Positions 8,966 through 18,495 of a DNA stretch of 64,000 nucleotides are shown here, piece by piece (position 1 is the first letter of the stretch; every line of letters begins with the position of its first letter). The DNA comes from JACPFV01 sp035526825 (GTDB lineage Bacteria > Pseudomonadota > Gammaproteobacteria > Nevskiales > Nevskiaceae). Below the pieces are notes generated by a model. That model was not told where the DNA came from. It ran no database searches and saw nothing but the letters and a program-made list of their open reading frames with translations. The translations under genes and the position numbers were made by a program. The stretch is from positions 1 through 64,000 of the forward strand of contig DATLBT010000124.1 of assembly GCA_035526825.1 (NCBI GenBank), written 5' to 3'.

Positions 8966-11131
8966 TTAAGGGCCGCTCAGCGCGGTCGAGCGCGGCGGCT
9001 CGCCGAGCGCAACCCCGCCCGCGCCGTCGTGCGTCAACCAGGGCACCGAGGGCGACCACAGCTGTGGTGGCTTGCTCCAGTCGCAGACGCCATCCGGGAA
9101 CACGGACGCAAGCGTCGCCCACTGCGCATCGGTGAAGATGACGCTGCCGTAGTCCTCGCGCACCAGCGGCTTCTTCTGGCAGGCGCCGTTGTCGTGCGTG
9201 ATCGGCATGCCGGCGACGAGGCGGGGCGAGCCGTAATACGGGTACAGCGTCGCGCACCGCGCCATGTCGCGCTCCGGCGGAGCGCTTGCATCCGAGGTGA
9301 AACACTGGTCCACCGCCGCGGCCGGCTTGTTGCGCGCGATTTTCTGCTCGCGCGTCCCGGGCCCGGTGTCGGCCTCGACCGCGGCGAGCCAGGCGTCGAG
9401 CGTGACGAACGACAGTTCGCCGATCGAAGGTGGCACCACCAACGATGACGCAAAGGTCCAGATCAACTGGTTGTCGTGGTGGCCGTTGGCCTTGTCGAGC
9501 CGCGCGCGCATGCCCCATGAGTGGTAGTCGGTATGGATCTCGGCGTTGCTGGTTCCGCGCAGGTCGATGATCGCCACGCCGTCGAGCTGCGCGGCGTCGT
9601 TGATGCCGCCGGCGCGATACAGAAGCTCGGTCCCGGGATCGGCAGTGCGGCGGCCGGGGGTGAAGTTGAAGTCGACGTCGACCGAGCCGATTTTCTGGTT
9701 GAGGTCGACGAATTGCACCGCGGTGATGGCACCGTCGAGTAGCGCTTCGAGGCCGTACTGCACGCCGGTGTTGTCGTAGGCAAACCGCGCAAAGCCGCCG
9801 ACGAGGGCTTCGGCCGCGCGGGTGTCGGCCGACGGGCTGTCATCCCAGAGTTCCGCGGAGCGCTTGCCCAGCACGCCGACGTTGTAGTCCTGCACCGAGC
9901 CGCGGCAGCCGGCCGGATTGGTCGCGGCGTTGTACTCGCCGTTGCCGCTCGAGGCTCCGCAGCCGCCTTCCGGATCGACCACCGGCGCGAACAATCCTTC
10001 CCACGCCACGCACGAGCTCATGCCCTGGTGCCCACTGACCTTGCCGAACAGCGCCGGCGTGACGAGCCCCCCATTCTGCGTGTAGTTCAGGAGCAGGTGA
10101 CAGTCGATCACCTCGAGGCCCGTCGACCAGTTGTCCATGTAGCTGCAATTCGGCTGGATGCCCTGCAGCAGGCCCGGATAGTTGTTGCCGACCATGTGCT
10201 GGCCGATCGAGCCGCCCGAGCAGCCCTCCGCCATGGTGTAGCGAATCTCTCCGTAACGGTCGACGATGTGCTCCTTGAGCATCATCACGGACTCGGCCGA
10301 TAGCCAGGTATTGCAGGCGTGGCCCAGTTCGTTGAGCGACGAGCTCGCCACCATGAAGCCGCGCGACAGCGCCAGGTCGTCCTGCACGTTTTGCGCGGAG
10401 CCCTGGGTGTGGTTGGTGCCGCAACTCGCGCCGAACGGATAGTGCAGCTTGCCGTTCCACGCCGACTGCGGCGCCCACGGTTCCCACCCTTGCGCAGGGT
10501 CGAACAGCACCGCGAGCGTGTAGATGCCGCGATTCTGCGTGCCGGTTTCCTGCCGGATGATGTACGGCACGCTCTTGCCCTGGTCGGTCGTCGTGGTCGC
10601 GACGTCGGTCGGCGGATTCTCCGGGTCGTAGGCGCGGAAGCTGCCACCAGCGGTCGACTTATAGAAGAACTCGTAAAGCACCGGCGCGGTGCAGGTCGTC
10701 GCGTCGGCCGCAGCCTCGAGCCCCGCATCGGTGGTGGTGCAATCCCAGGGTTGCAGCTGGGCGCCGGCGATGATCGGTCCCGACGAGGGATGGTTGGTGA
10801 TGGTGAGCCGCGCGCCCTGGCTGCCCTGCTTCAGCGTGACGACGTTCGCGCCCGCCGCGAGTCCTTCGATGCGGCCCAGCACGCGGCCGTTGTCGCGGCG
10901 CGCGAAGGCGCCGGTGACGTCGCGGCCATCGACGTCGACGGTCCAGTCGTCGCCAATGCCCACCAGCTCCACCAGCGCGTCGTCACCGCTGACGAGGTCG
11001 GCGCGATTCGACAGCACGCGGATCTCGAGCGGCTCGGTCTTCAGGTCGGTAGCGGGATCGGACCGGCTGCAGCCGGCCAGCGACAACAGCAGGACGGGCG
11101 CAAGGCCCAAGGCACGGCGCAGGATCGGCAT
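8966..11131 (-). CDS. DUF6351-type secreted lipoprotein, putative alpha/beta hydrolase
   Basis: 721 residues. The signal peptide ends in SLAGCSRS, a clear lipobox. The mature start (IRVLSNRADLVSGDDALVEL) and overall pattern match the uncharacterised DUF6351 family as I know it. A nucleophile-elbow-like GCSGG occurs in YTMAEGCSGGSIGQHMVG, and a late DYHSWGMRARLDKANGHHDN stretch could supply the His, so a secreted esterase or hydrolase is plausible but unproven. Strong purine-rich ribosome site (GAGGAGGGGGAG). First gene of the leftward cluster ending in the TonB receptor, so it may act on material imported by that receptor (inference). Confidence 0.75.
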   Translation of the reverse strand: MPILRRALGLAPVLLLSLAGCSRSDPATDLKTEPLEIRVLSNRADLVSGDDALVELVGIGDDWTVDVDGRDVTGAFARRDNGRVLGRIEGLAAGANVVTLKQGSQGARLTITNHPSSGPIIAGAQLQPWDCTTTDAGLEAAADATTCTAPVLYEFFYKSTAGGSFRAYDPENPPTDVATTTTDQGKSVPYIIRQETGTQNRGIYTLAVLFDPAQGWEPWAPQSAWNGKLHYPFGASCGTNHTQGSAQNVQDDLALSRGFMVASSSLNELGHACNTWLSAESVMMLKEHIVDRYGEIRYTMAEGCSGGSIGQHMVGNNYPGLLQGIQPNCSYMDNWSTGLEVIDCHLLLNYTQNGGLVTPALFGKVSGHQGMSSCVAWEGLFAPVVDPEGGCGASSGNGEYNAATNPAGCRGSVQDYNVGVLGKRSAELWDDSPSADTRAAEALVGGFARFAYDNTGVQYGLEALLDGAITAVQFVDLNQKIGSVDVDFNFTPGRRTADPGTELLYRAGGINDAAQLDGVAIIDLRGTSNAEIHTDYHSWGMRARLDKANGHHDNQLIWTFASSLVVPPSIGELSFVTLDAWLAAVEADTGPGTREQKIARNKPAAAVDQCFTSDASAPPERDMARCATLYPYYGSPRLVAGMPITHDNGACQKKPLVREDYGSVIFTDAQWATLASVFPDGVCDWSKPPQLWSPSVPWLTHDGAGGVALGEPPRSTALSGP

Positions 11132-11214
11132 GGCTCTCCCCCTCCTCGGGCCGGGAGGTCCCGGTGTGGAAAAAGCTTACCTGAGCAGCCTGCCGGACCC
11201 CAAGGAAAATCGGC

Positions 11215-12219
<1,005 letters not shown>

Positions 12220-12349
12220 GTCACTGATGTGGACCGTCGGCAGGCAATGCGAGTTTCCATGCTGCGTAACTTTTACCCAAGCCGTGCGTCCATGCTGCCG
12301 GGCATTTTCCGTGGTCCAACGCACAGAGAAACACCCGGAGGTGCGTGCG

Positions 12350-12790
12350 ATGAACTCGTTTCTGAAGACCTGCATCGCCAACATGCTGTTGCTGGTAGCC
12401 ATCGGCGTGCCGGTGCTTGGCACCGGCTGCGAGCGGCAGTCCGAGCCGCCCATCGAACCGAAGAGCACTTCGCTCGTCGCGGGTGCCGGTCCTTCGACGG
12501 GCGCACCCGGTGCGAGCGCCGAGGCCATCGAGGTGGCCGCCGCGAGCCCCGACGATGCCGCCCTGACGCAGCGCGTGAAGACGGCATTGATGTCCGACGG
12601 GCAGGTCAAGGGGGTGGGCATCGACGTCAGTACCCACGACGCGCAGGTGACGCTCAAGGGCACGCTCGACAGCGATGAGCAGGTCACGCGTGCCGTCGCC
12701 GTTGCGCGCGGCGTGGCCGGTGTGCGCGACGTCATCAACCGTCTTTCCGTGCGTGGCGAAGACAAGGCCGCCACGACCAACCAGGGCTGA
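12350..12790 (+). CDS. BON-domain periplasmic or lipo-protein
   Basis: 146 residues. The ATG at 12350 follows a good GGAGGTG. The signal sequence ends GVPVLGTGCERQ, a possible though non-canonical lipobox. Then comes one BON domain (ALTQRVKTALMSDGQVKGVGIDVSTHDAQVTLKGTL followed by ARGVAGVRDVINRL). OsmY/BON proteins protect the envelope under osmotic or membrane stress. It heads a run of envelope genes (YqjD, YqjE, YqjK types) on the same strand. Confidence 0.85.
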   Translation: MNSFLKTCIANMLLLVAIGVPVLGTGCERQSEPPIEPKSTSLVAGAGPSTGAPGASAEAIEVAAASPDDAALTQRVKTALMSDGQVKGVGIDVSTHDAQVTLKGTLDSDEQVTRAVAVARGVAGVRDVINRLSVRGEDKAATTNQG

Positions 12791-12819
12791 TTGCAGCCCA
12801 CCATCGAGGAAAACAACCC

Positions 12820-13146
12820 ATGAGCCGCCGCACCGATACCCGTGACATCTCCAACGCCAGCGACCACGTCCTCAAGAATGTCCGCGGTTTCGTGGGCGGA
12901 GTCGAGGAGTTGCTGCGCGCCACCGCGCATTTCTCCGGCGAAGGCCTGGCCGCGGCGCGTTCGCGCGTCGAGGGACAGGTCGAGGATTTGCGCGAGAGCA
13001 TTGGCGATGCGCAAGCGTTCGCCCTCGACCAGACCCGCCGCGCCGCGCACGACACCGACCGTTATGTCCACAAGAAGCCCTGGCAGGCGATCGGCATCGC
13101 GATGGCCGCTGGCGTGGTGTTGGGCTATTTGAGCAACCGCCGCTAG
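12820..13146 (+). CDS. YqjD/ElaB-type DUF883 membrane-anchored protein
   Basis: 108 residues: an amphipathic helical N-terminal region and a single C-terminal membrane helix (QAIGIAMAAGVVLGYLSNRR) preceded by KKPW. This is the arrangement of the DUF883 (YqjD/ElaB) family of inner-membrane, ribosome-associated, stationary-phase proteins. It is followed directly by YqjE- and YqjK-like genes, the same order as yqjD-yqjE-yqjK in enterobacteria. Confidence 0.85.
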   Translation: MSRRTDTRDISNASDHVLKNVRGFVGGVEELLRATAHFSGEGLAAARSRVEGQVEDLRESIGDAQAFALDQTRRAAHDTDRYVHKKPWQAIGIAMAAGVVLGYLSNRR

Positions 13147-13151
13147 GCCGC

Positions 13152-13556
13152 GTGGTGGGCGCGCCAGAACCCGGCTTGCCGCCGTCGACGCTGGGAGACC
13201 TGGCCCCGGGCCTGGTCTCGCACCTGCGCCGCCGGCTGGAGCTGTTCGCAGTCGAGATCACCGAAGAGGAACTGCGCTTCGCCCGCGCGCTAGGCTGGCA
13301 GTTGCTGGCGTTGTTCCTGTCATGCCTGACCCTGAGCGTCGGCGTGGCGCTGGTGATCGCCGCGTTCTGGGACACGGCCCACCGCGTGGACGCCATTGCA
13401 ATCACCTTGCTGGCCTGCTCGTTGGGATCGCTGGGCACCTGGTGGAACCACCGCCGCATCCTGCTGGAGCGACCCATCGTATTCACGCAAACCATCGAAG
13501 AGCTGCGCCGCGATGCCAGCGCCCTGATGCCGCGCGGTCCGGAGGCGCCGCGGTGA
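13152..13556 (+). CDS. YqjE-type phage-holin-family membrane protein
   Basis: 134 residues from a GTG start. An amphipathic segment LRRRLELFAVEITEEELRFAR precedes two membrane helices (WQLLALFLSCLTLSVGVALVIAAFW and AIAITLLACSLGSLGTWW), the YqjE / putative Actinobacterial-holin-X pattern. The stop overlaps the start of the next gene (GTGA at 13553), indicating coupling. Function unknown; despite the family name this is not phage. Confidence 0.8.
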   Translation: MVGAPEPGLPPSTLGDLAPGLVSHLRRRLELFAVEITEEELRFARALGWQLLALFLSCLTLSVGVALVIAAFWDTAHRVDAIAITLLACSLGSLGTWWNHRRILLERPIVFTQTIEELRRDASALMPRGPEAPR

Positions 13557-13876
13557 CCCGGCTCGACACCCTTGCGCAGCGCCGCGCCGCGCTCAGCGCG
13601 GAAATCGCGGAGCAACGCGTGCACCTGGCCGATGCCAACGAGCGCATCCAGGTGCCGCTGCAGCGTGTCCAGCGCCTGCCGGGTGAACTGCGCGAGTTGC
13701 GTCGACGCTACGGGTTCCTGCTATTGCCCCTGGCGGTGCTCGCGCTGCTCAACCCGCGCCCCACGCTGCGCCTGGCGCTGGGTGCATGGACGCTGTGGCG
13801 CAGCGTGGCGCGCCCGCACGACCCGGGCGCACGGCCGGCCTACCTGTATCCCGACCGTTACCTGCCGCCGCGATAG
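13553..13876 (+). CDS. YqjK-like small protein
   Basis: 107 residues starting at the GTG that overlaps the previous stop by 4 bases. An N-terminal charged coiled region (LDTLAQRRAALSAEIAEQRV, then ERIQVPLQRVQR) precedes a hydrophobic stretch (RYGFLLLPLAVLALLNPRP) and an Arg-rich tail. Position and composition match YqjK, the third member of the yqjDEK arrangement. Function unknown. Confidence 0.7.
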   Translation: MTRLDTLAQRRAALSAEIAEQRVHLADANERIQVPLQRVQRLPGELRELRRRYGFLLLPLAVLALLNPRPTLRLALGAWTLWRSVARPHDPGARPAYLYPDRYLPPR

Positions 13877-13945
13877 TTTCGTGGCCAAACCGGGAACCGC
13901 CGCGCCCTTGCAACGCTCAAATTGCAAATTCCACCAGGGAAGCCC

Positions 13946-15352
13946 ATGCCGCACGTTCTGATCGTGGACGACGACGCCGCAACGGCCGCCGCTTTGTCCG
14001 AACTGGTGGCGGCCGAGGGTTTTACCGTGGCGGCATGTGGCAGCGTCAGCGACGCTCGCGCCGAAGTCGCGCGGCTGAAGCCGGACATCATCCTGTGCGA
14101 CCTGCGGCTGCCCGACGGCAGTGGCCTCGACGTGTTTCGCAGCGTCGAGGCGAGCGGCGGCATCGAGGTGGTCCTGATCACCGGTCACGCCTCGGTCGAG
14201 ACCGCGGTGCAGGCCCTGCGGGAGGGCGTGTCGGATTACCTGGTCAAGCCAGTCAATCCGCAGCGCGTGAAGGCGATCCTCGCGCGCGTTCCGCGGGGCG
14301 GCGACCTCAAGGCGGAAATCGGCTCGCTGCGCGGTCAGCTGCGGCGGCTGGGTCGCTTCGACCACATGATCGGCCGCTCGCCGGCCATGCAGTCTTTATA
14401 CGACCAGATCGCCCGCGTGGCGCCGACGGAGGCGGCCGTGTTGCTGATTGGCGAAAGCGGAACCGGCAAGGAAATCGTGGCGCGCACGGTGCACGACTTG
14501 TCGCGTCGGCGCGGCCAGCCGTTTTTTTGCGCCAATTGCGGCGCCATCTCGCCGAGCCTGATCGAGGGCGAGCTGTTCGGCATGGATGCCGCCGATGTCG
14601 CGGAGCAGGGCCAGCCCGGGCTCTTCGAGCGCGCCCATGGCGGCACGCTGTTCCTCGACGAAATCACCGAGATGCCGATGGAGCTGCAGGTGAAGTTGCT
14701 GCGCGCGGTCGAGACGCGCAGTTTCGTGCGCCTTGGCTCGCACCAGGAACGGGAGTCGGACGTGCGCATCGTCGCCGCCACGCCGCGCGACCCCGAGCAG
14801 GCGGTTGCCGACAAGAAACTGCGCGTCGACCTTTACCAGCGGTTGTCGGTGTTCCCGCTGACGCTGCCGCCGTTGCGCGAGCGCCATGGCGACGTCGAGC
14901 TGCTCGCGCAGCATTTCCTCGATCAGCTCAATGCCACCCACGGCACGCAGAAACGATTTGCGCCGCCGGCGCCGGGCAGCCTCTCGTTGCTGCCATGGCC
15001 GGGCAACGTGCGCGAGCTGAAGAACGCCATCGAGCGTGCCTACGTTTTAGCCGATGCCACGCTCGACCTGTCTGGCGCGACGGCGTCGACCGCAACAACC
15101 ACGGCGGTGCCGACCACCGTCACGGTGCCGGTCGGCAGCTCGCTGGCCGAAGCGGACCGCCGCCTGATCCTGGCGACCCTCGAGCAATGCAATGGCGTCA
15201 AGAAATGGGCCGCGCAGCTGCTCGGCGTAAGCCTCAAGACGCTGTACAACCGGCTCGAGGAATACCGGGCGCAAGGCATCCTGCCGCGCACTCCCAGCGC
15301 TGGCGCCCGCGCGCTGGCCGCTCAGCGCGCCCACGACCGGGCGCGTCCCTAG
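13946..15352 (+). CDS. response regulator: REC, AAA+ without GAFTGA, Fis-type HTH
   Basis: 468 residues. The ATG at 13946 follows AGGGA. The receiver domain spans 1-115 with VDDD, phosphoacceptor Asp52 (CDLRLPDGSG) and the late Lys (YLVKPVNP). The AAA+ domain has Walker A GESGTGKE and Walker B GGTLFLDEITEMP. The HTH is LLGVSLKTLYNRLEEYRAQG. As in the 11215-12219 protein, the GAFTGA loop is replaced (ELFGMDAADVAEQGQPG), so classical sigma-54 activation is not expected. The two HTH regions are very alike, so the proteins may share operator sites. The next gene encodes only a histidine-kinase phosphoacceptor domain. Confidence 0.85.
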   Translation: MPHVLIVDDDAATAAALSELVAAEGFTVAACGSVSDARAEVARLKPDIILCDLRLPDGSGLDVFRSVEASGGIEVVLITGHASVETAVQALREGVSDYLVKPVNPQRVKAILARVPRGGDLKAEIGSLRGQLRRLGRFDHMIGRSPAMQSLYDQIARVAPTEAAVLLIGESGTGKEIVARTVHDLSRRRGQPFFCANCGAISPSLIEGELFGMDAADVAEQGQPGLFERAHGGTLFLDEITEMPMELQVKLLRAVETRSFVRLGSHQERESDVRIVAATPRDPEQAVADKKLRVDLYQRLSVFPLTLPPLRERHGDVELLAQHFLDQLNATHGTQKRFAPPAPGSLSLLPWPGNVRELKNAIERAYVLADATLDLSGATASTATTTAVPTTVTVPVGSSLAEADRRLILATLEQCNGVKKWAAQLLGVSLKTLYNRLEEYRAQGILPRTPSAGARALAAQRAHDRARP

Positions 15353-15376
15353 CGCGCCGATCCATGAGTCCCATCC

Positions 15377-15667
15377 GTGGCTGACCTGGTGCCGGCGGGA
15401 TCCGCGCGGTTTGTCGACGTGACGATGCGCGAGCGCGTCGTGCTGGCAACCCACGAGTTGCGCACGCCCCTCAATACCATCCTCGCGTGGGCGCAGGTGC
15501 TCGAACAAAGCCTGCCGGCGCAATCCGAACCGCTCATCCAGCGCGCCTTGGCCGGCATCCGCGACGGCGTGGCACGACAGGTAGCCCTGATCGAGCAGTT
15601 GTCCGAACTGTCGCGAACGCCTGAACTCGGCGACGGCGACGGCGACGGCAACGGCAGGACCTCGTGA
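15377..15667 (+). CDS. stand-alone HisKA (DHp) domain protein, no ATPase domain
   Basis: 96 residues from a GTG start. Residues 20-80 are a histidine-kinase dimerisation/phosphoacceptor domain: H-box ATHELRTPLNTILAWAQ with His26, then a second helix ending VALIEQLSEL. There is no HATPase_c domain; the protein ends in a short Asp/Gly tail at the GTGA overlap with the next gene. It follows a response regulator by 24 bases. It could be a phosphotransfer or decoy partner of that regulator, or a kinase remnant preserved by translational coupling. There is no frameshift in sight that would restore an ATPase domain: the downstream DNA is the PLD gene. Confidence 0.75.
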   Translation: MADLVPAGSARFVDVTMRERVVLATHELRTPLNTILAWAQVLEQSLPAQSEPLIQRALAGIRDGVARQVALIEQLSELSRTPELGDGDGDGNGRTS

Positions 15668-17058
15668 AAACAACCGCTGCGGGACTGCTGGCCATCCTGC
15701 TGATCGCCGGGTGCGGCGGGCCCAAGGTGCTGGGAATCGCCAAGGGTGCGTCTGCCGACGCACTGCCGGCTTGCAAGGACTGCGTTGACGAAAAAGAACT
15801 GCGCCGGTCGGTGCGCACCGATGAGCAGCTGGCCTTCGTCAAGCGCGTCAACGCGATCGAGTACCGCCTAACGGGCCGGCCGCTGTCGAGTGGCAACCGG
15901 ACCGAACTGCTGCTGGACGGCCCCGACACCCATCGCGCGCAGCTCGATGCCATCCGCAAGGCACGCCACCATGTGCACTTGATCACCTACATCATGACCG
16001 ACGACAAGCTCGCCACCGAGTACCTCGAGGCGCTCATCGAGCGCCGCAAGCAGGGCGTCACCGTGCGCTTCATGTTCGACTCGGTGGGCGGCCGCACGGT
16101 CAGCGAAGAGTTCCGCGGCGCGCTGACCAAGGCGGGCATCGAGGTGCGCGAGTTCGGGCCGATGAACCCGATGAAGAAAGAGGATTCCAGCCTGACCCGC
16201 CGCCACCATCGGAAGATCCTGGTCGTCGACGGCAAGGTCGGCTTCACCGGCGGCATCAACATCAGCGACGAATACCGCTCCGCCTCTTCCGGCAGCGGTC
16301 AACGCTCCGGCGGCTGGCGTGATACGCACGTGCTCATCGAGGGGCCAGGCGTTGCGCAATTCCAGACCATGTTTTTCGAGTCCTGGGCGCTGGCGGGCGA
16401 CCCGATCCAGCGCAACGACAAGTATTTCCCAAAACTGGAGCGCGAAGGCGACAGCCTCGTGCGCGGCGTGACGCAGAACGGCCATGACATCCAGGACATC
16501 GCGCTCAAGCCGGTCACCGACCTTGCCGAGACGGAGCGCCAGCAGGCTTCGGCGCAGGCGATCTACGCTTCATACCTCGGTGCGATGGAGAACGCTCGCA
16601 AGAGCATCTGGATCACGCAGGCCTATTTCATCCCCAACGACGAATTCATCGAAGTCATCACCCGCGCGGCGCGGCGCGGTGTCGATGTGCGGGTGCTGGT
16701 GCCGAGCACCAGTGACATCCAGATGATGGTCGACGCGTCGCGCTTCCATTACCAGCCGCTGCTCGAAGCCGGTGTGCGCATCTACGAGTACTCGGGGCCC
16801 ATGCTGCACGCCAAGACCGCGGTGGTCGATGGTGTATGGGCCACGGTCGGCTCGAGCAACCTCGACTACCGCAGCTTCATCCATAACGACGAGGCCAACG
16901 CGATCATCATGGGCGCCGATTTCGGCGACAAGATGGAGAAGATGTACAAAGACGACATTGGCAATGCACGCGAGATCACGCGCAAGCAGTGGGAAGATCG
17001 CCCGTGGGTCCAACGGATGCGGCAGCGGGGGGCGGTGCTGTTGAAGTACTGGATCTAG
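15664..17058 (+). CDS. phospholipase D-family lipoprotein, cardiolipin synthase-like
   Basis: 464 residues. The lipoprotein signal reads LLIAGCGGPK. Two HKD motifs are present: His182-Lys184-Asp189 (HHRKILVVDG) and His382-Lys384-Asp389 (LHAKTAVVDG), each with the following GxxN element (GGINISDEY, GSSNLDYRS). This is the cardiolipin synthase / PLD architecture: phosphatidyl transfer between phospholipids at the membrane. The usual N-terminal membrane helices are replaced by a lipobox, so it is probably periplasm-facing. GTG start, coupled to the HisKA-only gene. Confidence 0.85.
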   Translation: MKTTAAGLLAILLIAGCGGPKVLGIAKGASADALPACKDCVDEKELRRSVRTDEQLAFVKRVNAIEYRLTGRPLSSGNRTELLLDGPDTHRAQLDAIRKARHHVHLITYIMTDDKLATEYLEALIERRKQGVTVRFMFDSVGGRTVSEEFRGALTKAGIEVREFGPMNPMKKEDSSLTRRHHRKILVVDGKVGFTGGINISDEYRSASSGSGQRSGGWRDTHVLIEGPGVAQFQTMFFESWALAGDPIQRNDKYFPKLEREGDSLVRGVTQNGHDIQDIALKPVTDLAETERQQASAQAIYASYLGAMENARKSIWITQAYFIPNDEFIEVITRAARRGVDVRVLVPSTSDIQMMVDASRFHYQPLLEAGVRIYEYSGPMLHAKTAVVDGVWATVGSSNLDYRSFIHNDEANAIIMGADFGDKMEKMYKDDIGNAREITRKQWEDRPWVQRMRQRGAVLLKYWI

Positions 17059-17090
17059 GGATTGGGGATTAGGGGTTAGGGATTGGGGAA
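17057..17090 (+). repeat. G-rich TTAGGGG-like heptad repeat, one arm
   Basis: Alternating GGGGATT/TAGGGGTT/GGGATTG units directly after, and overlapping, the PLD stop codon. The same unit recurs at 34973-35061 and 54437-54529, there as facing arms. Confidence 0.7.
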
Positions 17091-17145
17091 AAGCTTAGGC
17101 TTATCCGATCGGGATTCGCATCGACACGCGCTGACTGCCCGCTCG

Positions 17146-17161
17146 TGGCACGGAGCTTGCT
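17146..17161 (+). promoter_or_regulatory. sigma-54 (-24/-12) promoter for the DUF1328 gene
   Basis: TGGCACggagcTTGCT matches the sigma-54 consensus at every conserved base, with exact GG-N10-GC spacing. It lies 37 bases before the ATG of the DUF1328 gene. I find no TGTC-N10-GACA dyad in the 200 bases upstream, unlike the other four promoters of this type in the window. Confidence 0.85.
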
Positions 17162-17198
17162 CTGCTTCTCCCAGGTTTCCCAGCCAGGAGAAGTAAAA

Positions 17199-17378
17199 AT
17201 GCTGTATTGGTCCGTTGCGTTTTTCATCGTCGCCATCATCGCCGGCGTGTTCGGTTTCTTCGGCATCGCTGCGGCAGCCGAAGGCATTGCCAAGGTGCTG
17301 TTCTTCCTGTTTGCGGTGCTGTTCGTATTCAGCCTGATCAGCGGCCTGCGCACCCGCGGCAGCGGCTCGCGCCTCTGA
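17199..17378 (+). CDS. DUF1328 (YtjA-type) small membrane protein
   Basis: 59 residues. The ATG follows CAGGAGAAG. Two hydrophobic helices (MLYWSVAFFIVAIIAGVFGF and IAKVLFFLFAVLFVFSLISG) with FGIAAAAEGIAK between them: this is the DUF1328/YtjA family, small stress-associated inner-membrane proteins of unknown role. It is driven by the sigma-54 promoter just upstream. Confidence 0.88.
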   Translation: MLYWSVAFFIVAIIAGVFGFFGIAAAAEGIAKVLFFLFAVLFVFSLISGLRTRGSGSRL

Positions 17379-17379
17379 G

Positions 17380-17550
17380 ATGGGCGACACCCCCGACGAG
17401 CGCGCGCCGGCCAGGCGGCAACCGCCACCGGCCGGTGCGCGCCCATCGCGGTCACCGCCGCGTCCGCAGCCCGCGCCCTATCCCGAGAGTCCGCCGAAGG
17501 ATCCTGCGAAGGAGCGTATCGACCCGGCCAATCCGGGACCGCTCTCCTGA
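17380..17550 (+). CDS. short proline-rich ORF, hypothetical
   Basis: 56 codons starting one base after the DUF1328 stop. The product is Pro/Arg-rich, then ESPPKDPAKERIDPANPGPLS. The spacing suggests an operon with the DUF1328 gene, but composition alone could give such a frame in GC-rich DNA. No function can be assigned. Confidence 0.4.
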   Translation: MGDTPDERAPARRQPPPAGARPSRSPPRPQPAPYPESPPKDPAKERIDPANPGPLS

Positions 17551-17575
17551 GAAATGCCGGACTTGCGTCGAGTGC

Positions 17576-17658
17576 TGTCGCGCTCGCGCGACACGTTCAG
17601 CCGTGCGGGAGAACTGTCCTCCCCAGTCAATGACTTAGCCGGTCTGTGAACGCAGACA
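17576..17658. promoter_or_regulatory. paired activator dyads (GlrR-type) upstream of the EF-hand gene
   Basis: Perfect TGTC-N10-GACA at 17576-17593 and GGTC-N10-GACA (one mismatch) at 17641-17658. The starts are 65 bp apart, 120-200 bp upstream of the sigma-54 promoter at 17777. The 301-base gap 17551-17851 holds these sites and that promoter; I see no gene in it. Confidence 0.65.
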
Positions 17659-17776
17659 CGGCGTAGTCCCGCCGGCGGCCAACAGACAGTACGAAGTGCC
17701 GATCGGGCGACGGCGGCGGCGGCAAGTTCTGCACTGACCCGGATTCTCCACCCCAATCCGCAGCCTGTTTTTTCAA

Positions 17777-17792
17777 TGGCACGGCGGTTGCC
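17777..17792 (+). promoter_or_regulatory. sigma-54 promoter for the first EF-hand gene
   Basis: TGGCACggcggTTGCC: GG-N10-GC spacing is exact and only the last base departs from TTGCT/A. The ATG lies 59 bases downstream. Confidence 0.82.
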
Positions 17793-17851
17793 TTATTTCT
17801 CCCGAGTCGGGCGCAAGCCCGGCCTTCTTTGTCCAACCAGGAGGTTTCACC

Positions 17852-18382
17852 ATGAAGAAGCACTTGATCCTGACGCTCGGCGTTGCTTTGGCCTCGCCGT
17901 TGCTGATGGCCCAGAGCGATACGACTGCGCCGACCACGCAGAAGCAAGCCCTGCCACCGCTGCCAGCCTCCGGCTCCCTCGACAAGCCGACGGTCGATGC
18001 CCCGCGTACGACCGAGGACGGCCAGATGTCCGGCTCGGCGAACCAGGGCGGCAACAGCGTCGGCGCGACCGGCAACCCGAACACCAAATCGGCCGCCACC
18101 CGCACCCGCGGGGCCAATGCCACCGATTTCGGTTCGATGGATGCCAACTCGGACGGGCGCATCAGCCAGGAAGAGATTCGCGTCAACGCGGGCTTGTCGG
18201 GTGGCTTCAAGAAAGCTGACACCAACAAGGACGGCACCCTGAGCCAGGCCGAATTCTCGAAGCTCGAGCAGCAGCTCAAGGGCGCGCGCGACCGCAGCGC
18301 GGGCCCGACCGGTGATGACACCGAGGGCTCGGACCGCACCGACAAGGATGACGAGGTGAGCAAGCGTCTCCCGGGCGGCTAA
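17852..18382 (+). CDS. secreted EF-hand calcium-binding protein (copy 1)
   Basis: 176 residues. The ATG is preceded by CAGGAGG. Signal peptide MKKHLILTLGVALASPLLMA. A Ser/Thr/Pro/Gly-rich, probably disordered stretch spans 22-90, then two EF-hand loops: DANSDGRISQEE and DTNKDGTLSQAE, each with D at 1, 3, 5 and E at 12. The C-terminus is charged (TGDDTEGSDRTDKDDE). A periplasmic or exported Ca2+-binding stress protein is likely. It shares promoter architecture and domain layout with the 33365-33769 gene. Confidence 0.88.
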   Translation: MKKHLILTLGVALASPLLMAQSDTTAPTTQKQALPPLPASGSLDKPTVDAPRTTEDGQMSGSANQGGNSVGATGNPNTKSAATRTRGANATDFGSMDANSDGRISQEEIRVNAGLSGGFKKADTNKDGTLSQAEFSKLEQQLKGARDRSAGPTGDDTEGSDRTDKDDEVSKRLPGG

Positions 18383-18401
18383 GCCGTACCGCTCAAAAGC
18401 G

Positions 18402-18439
18402 CGTCCGCGTCGCCCCAGGGCGGCGCGGACGTTGCTTTT
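18402..18439 (+). terminator. rho-independent terminator of the EF-hand gene
   Basis: A 13-bp stem (18402-18414 with 18419-18431, one G-U pair), loop CCAG, then TTGCTTTT. Confidence 0.85.
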
Positions 18440-18495
18440 ACAGGCGCGGGATTTCAGGCACCCGAACCTTCCGACGCTGCAAACGTCCCAAGACC

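Noticed and set aside
12230..12349. Sigma-54 promoter or GlrR dyads for the BON-YqjDEK operon
   Set aside because: I found no TGGCAC-N5-TTGC and no TGTC-N10-GACA in this gap; the nearest GG/GC pair is off by one base.
13152..13556. Prophage holin gene
   Set aside because: The family name is phage holin, but the YqjD-YqjE-YqjK order shows a housekeeping operon and no phage genes adjoin it.
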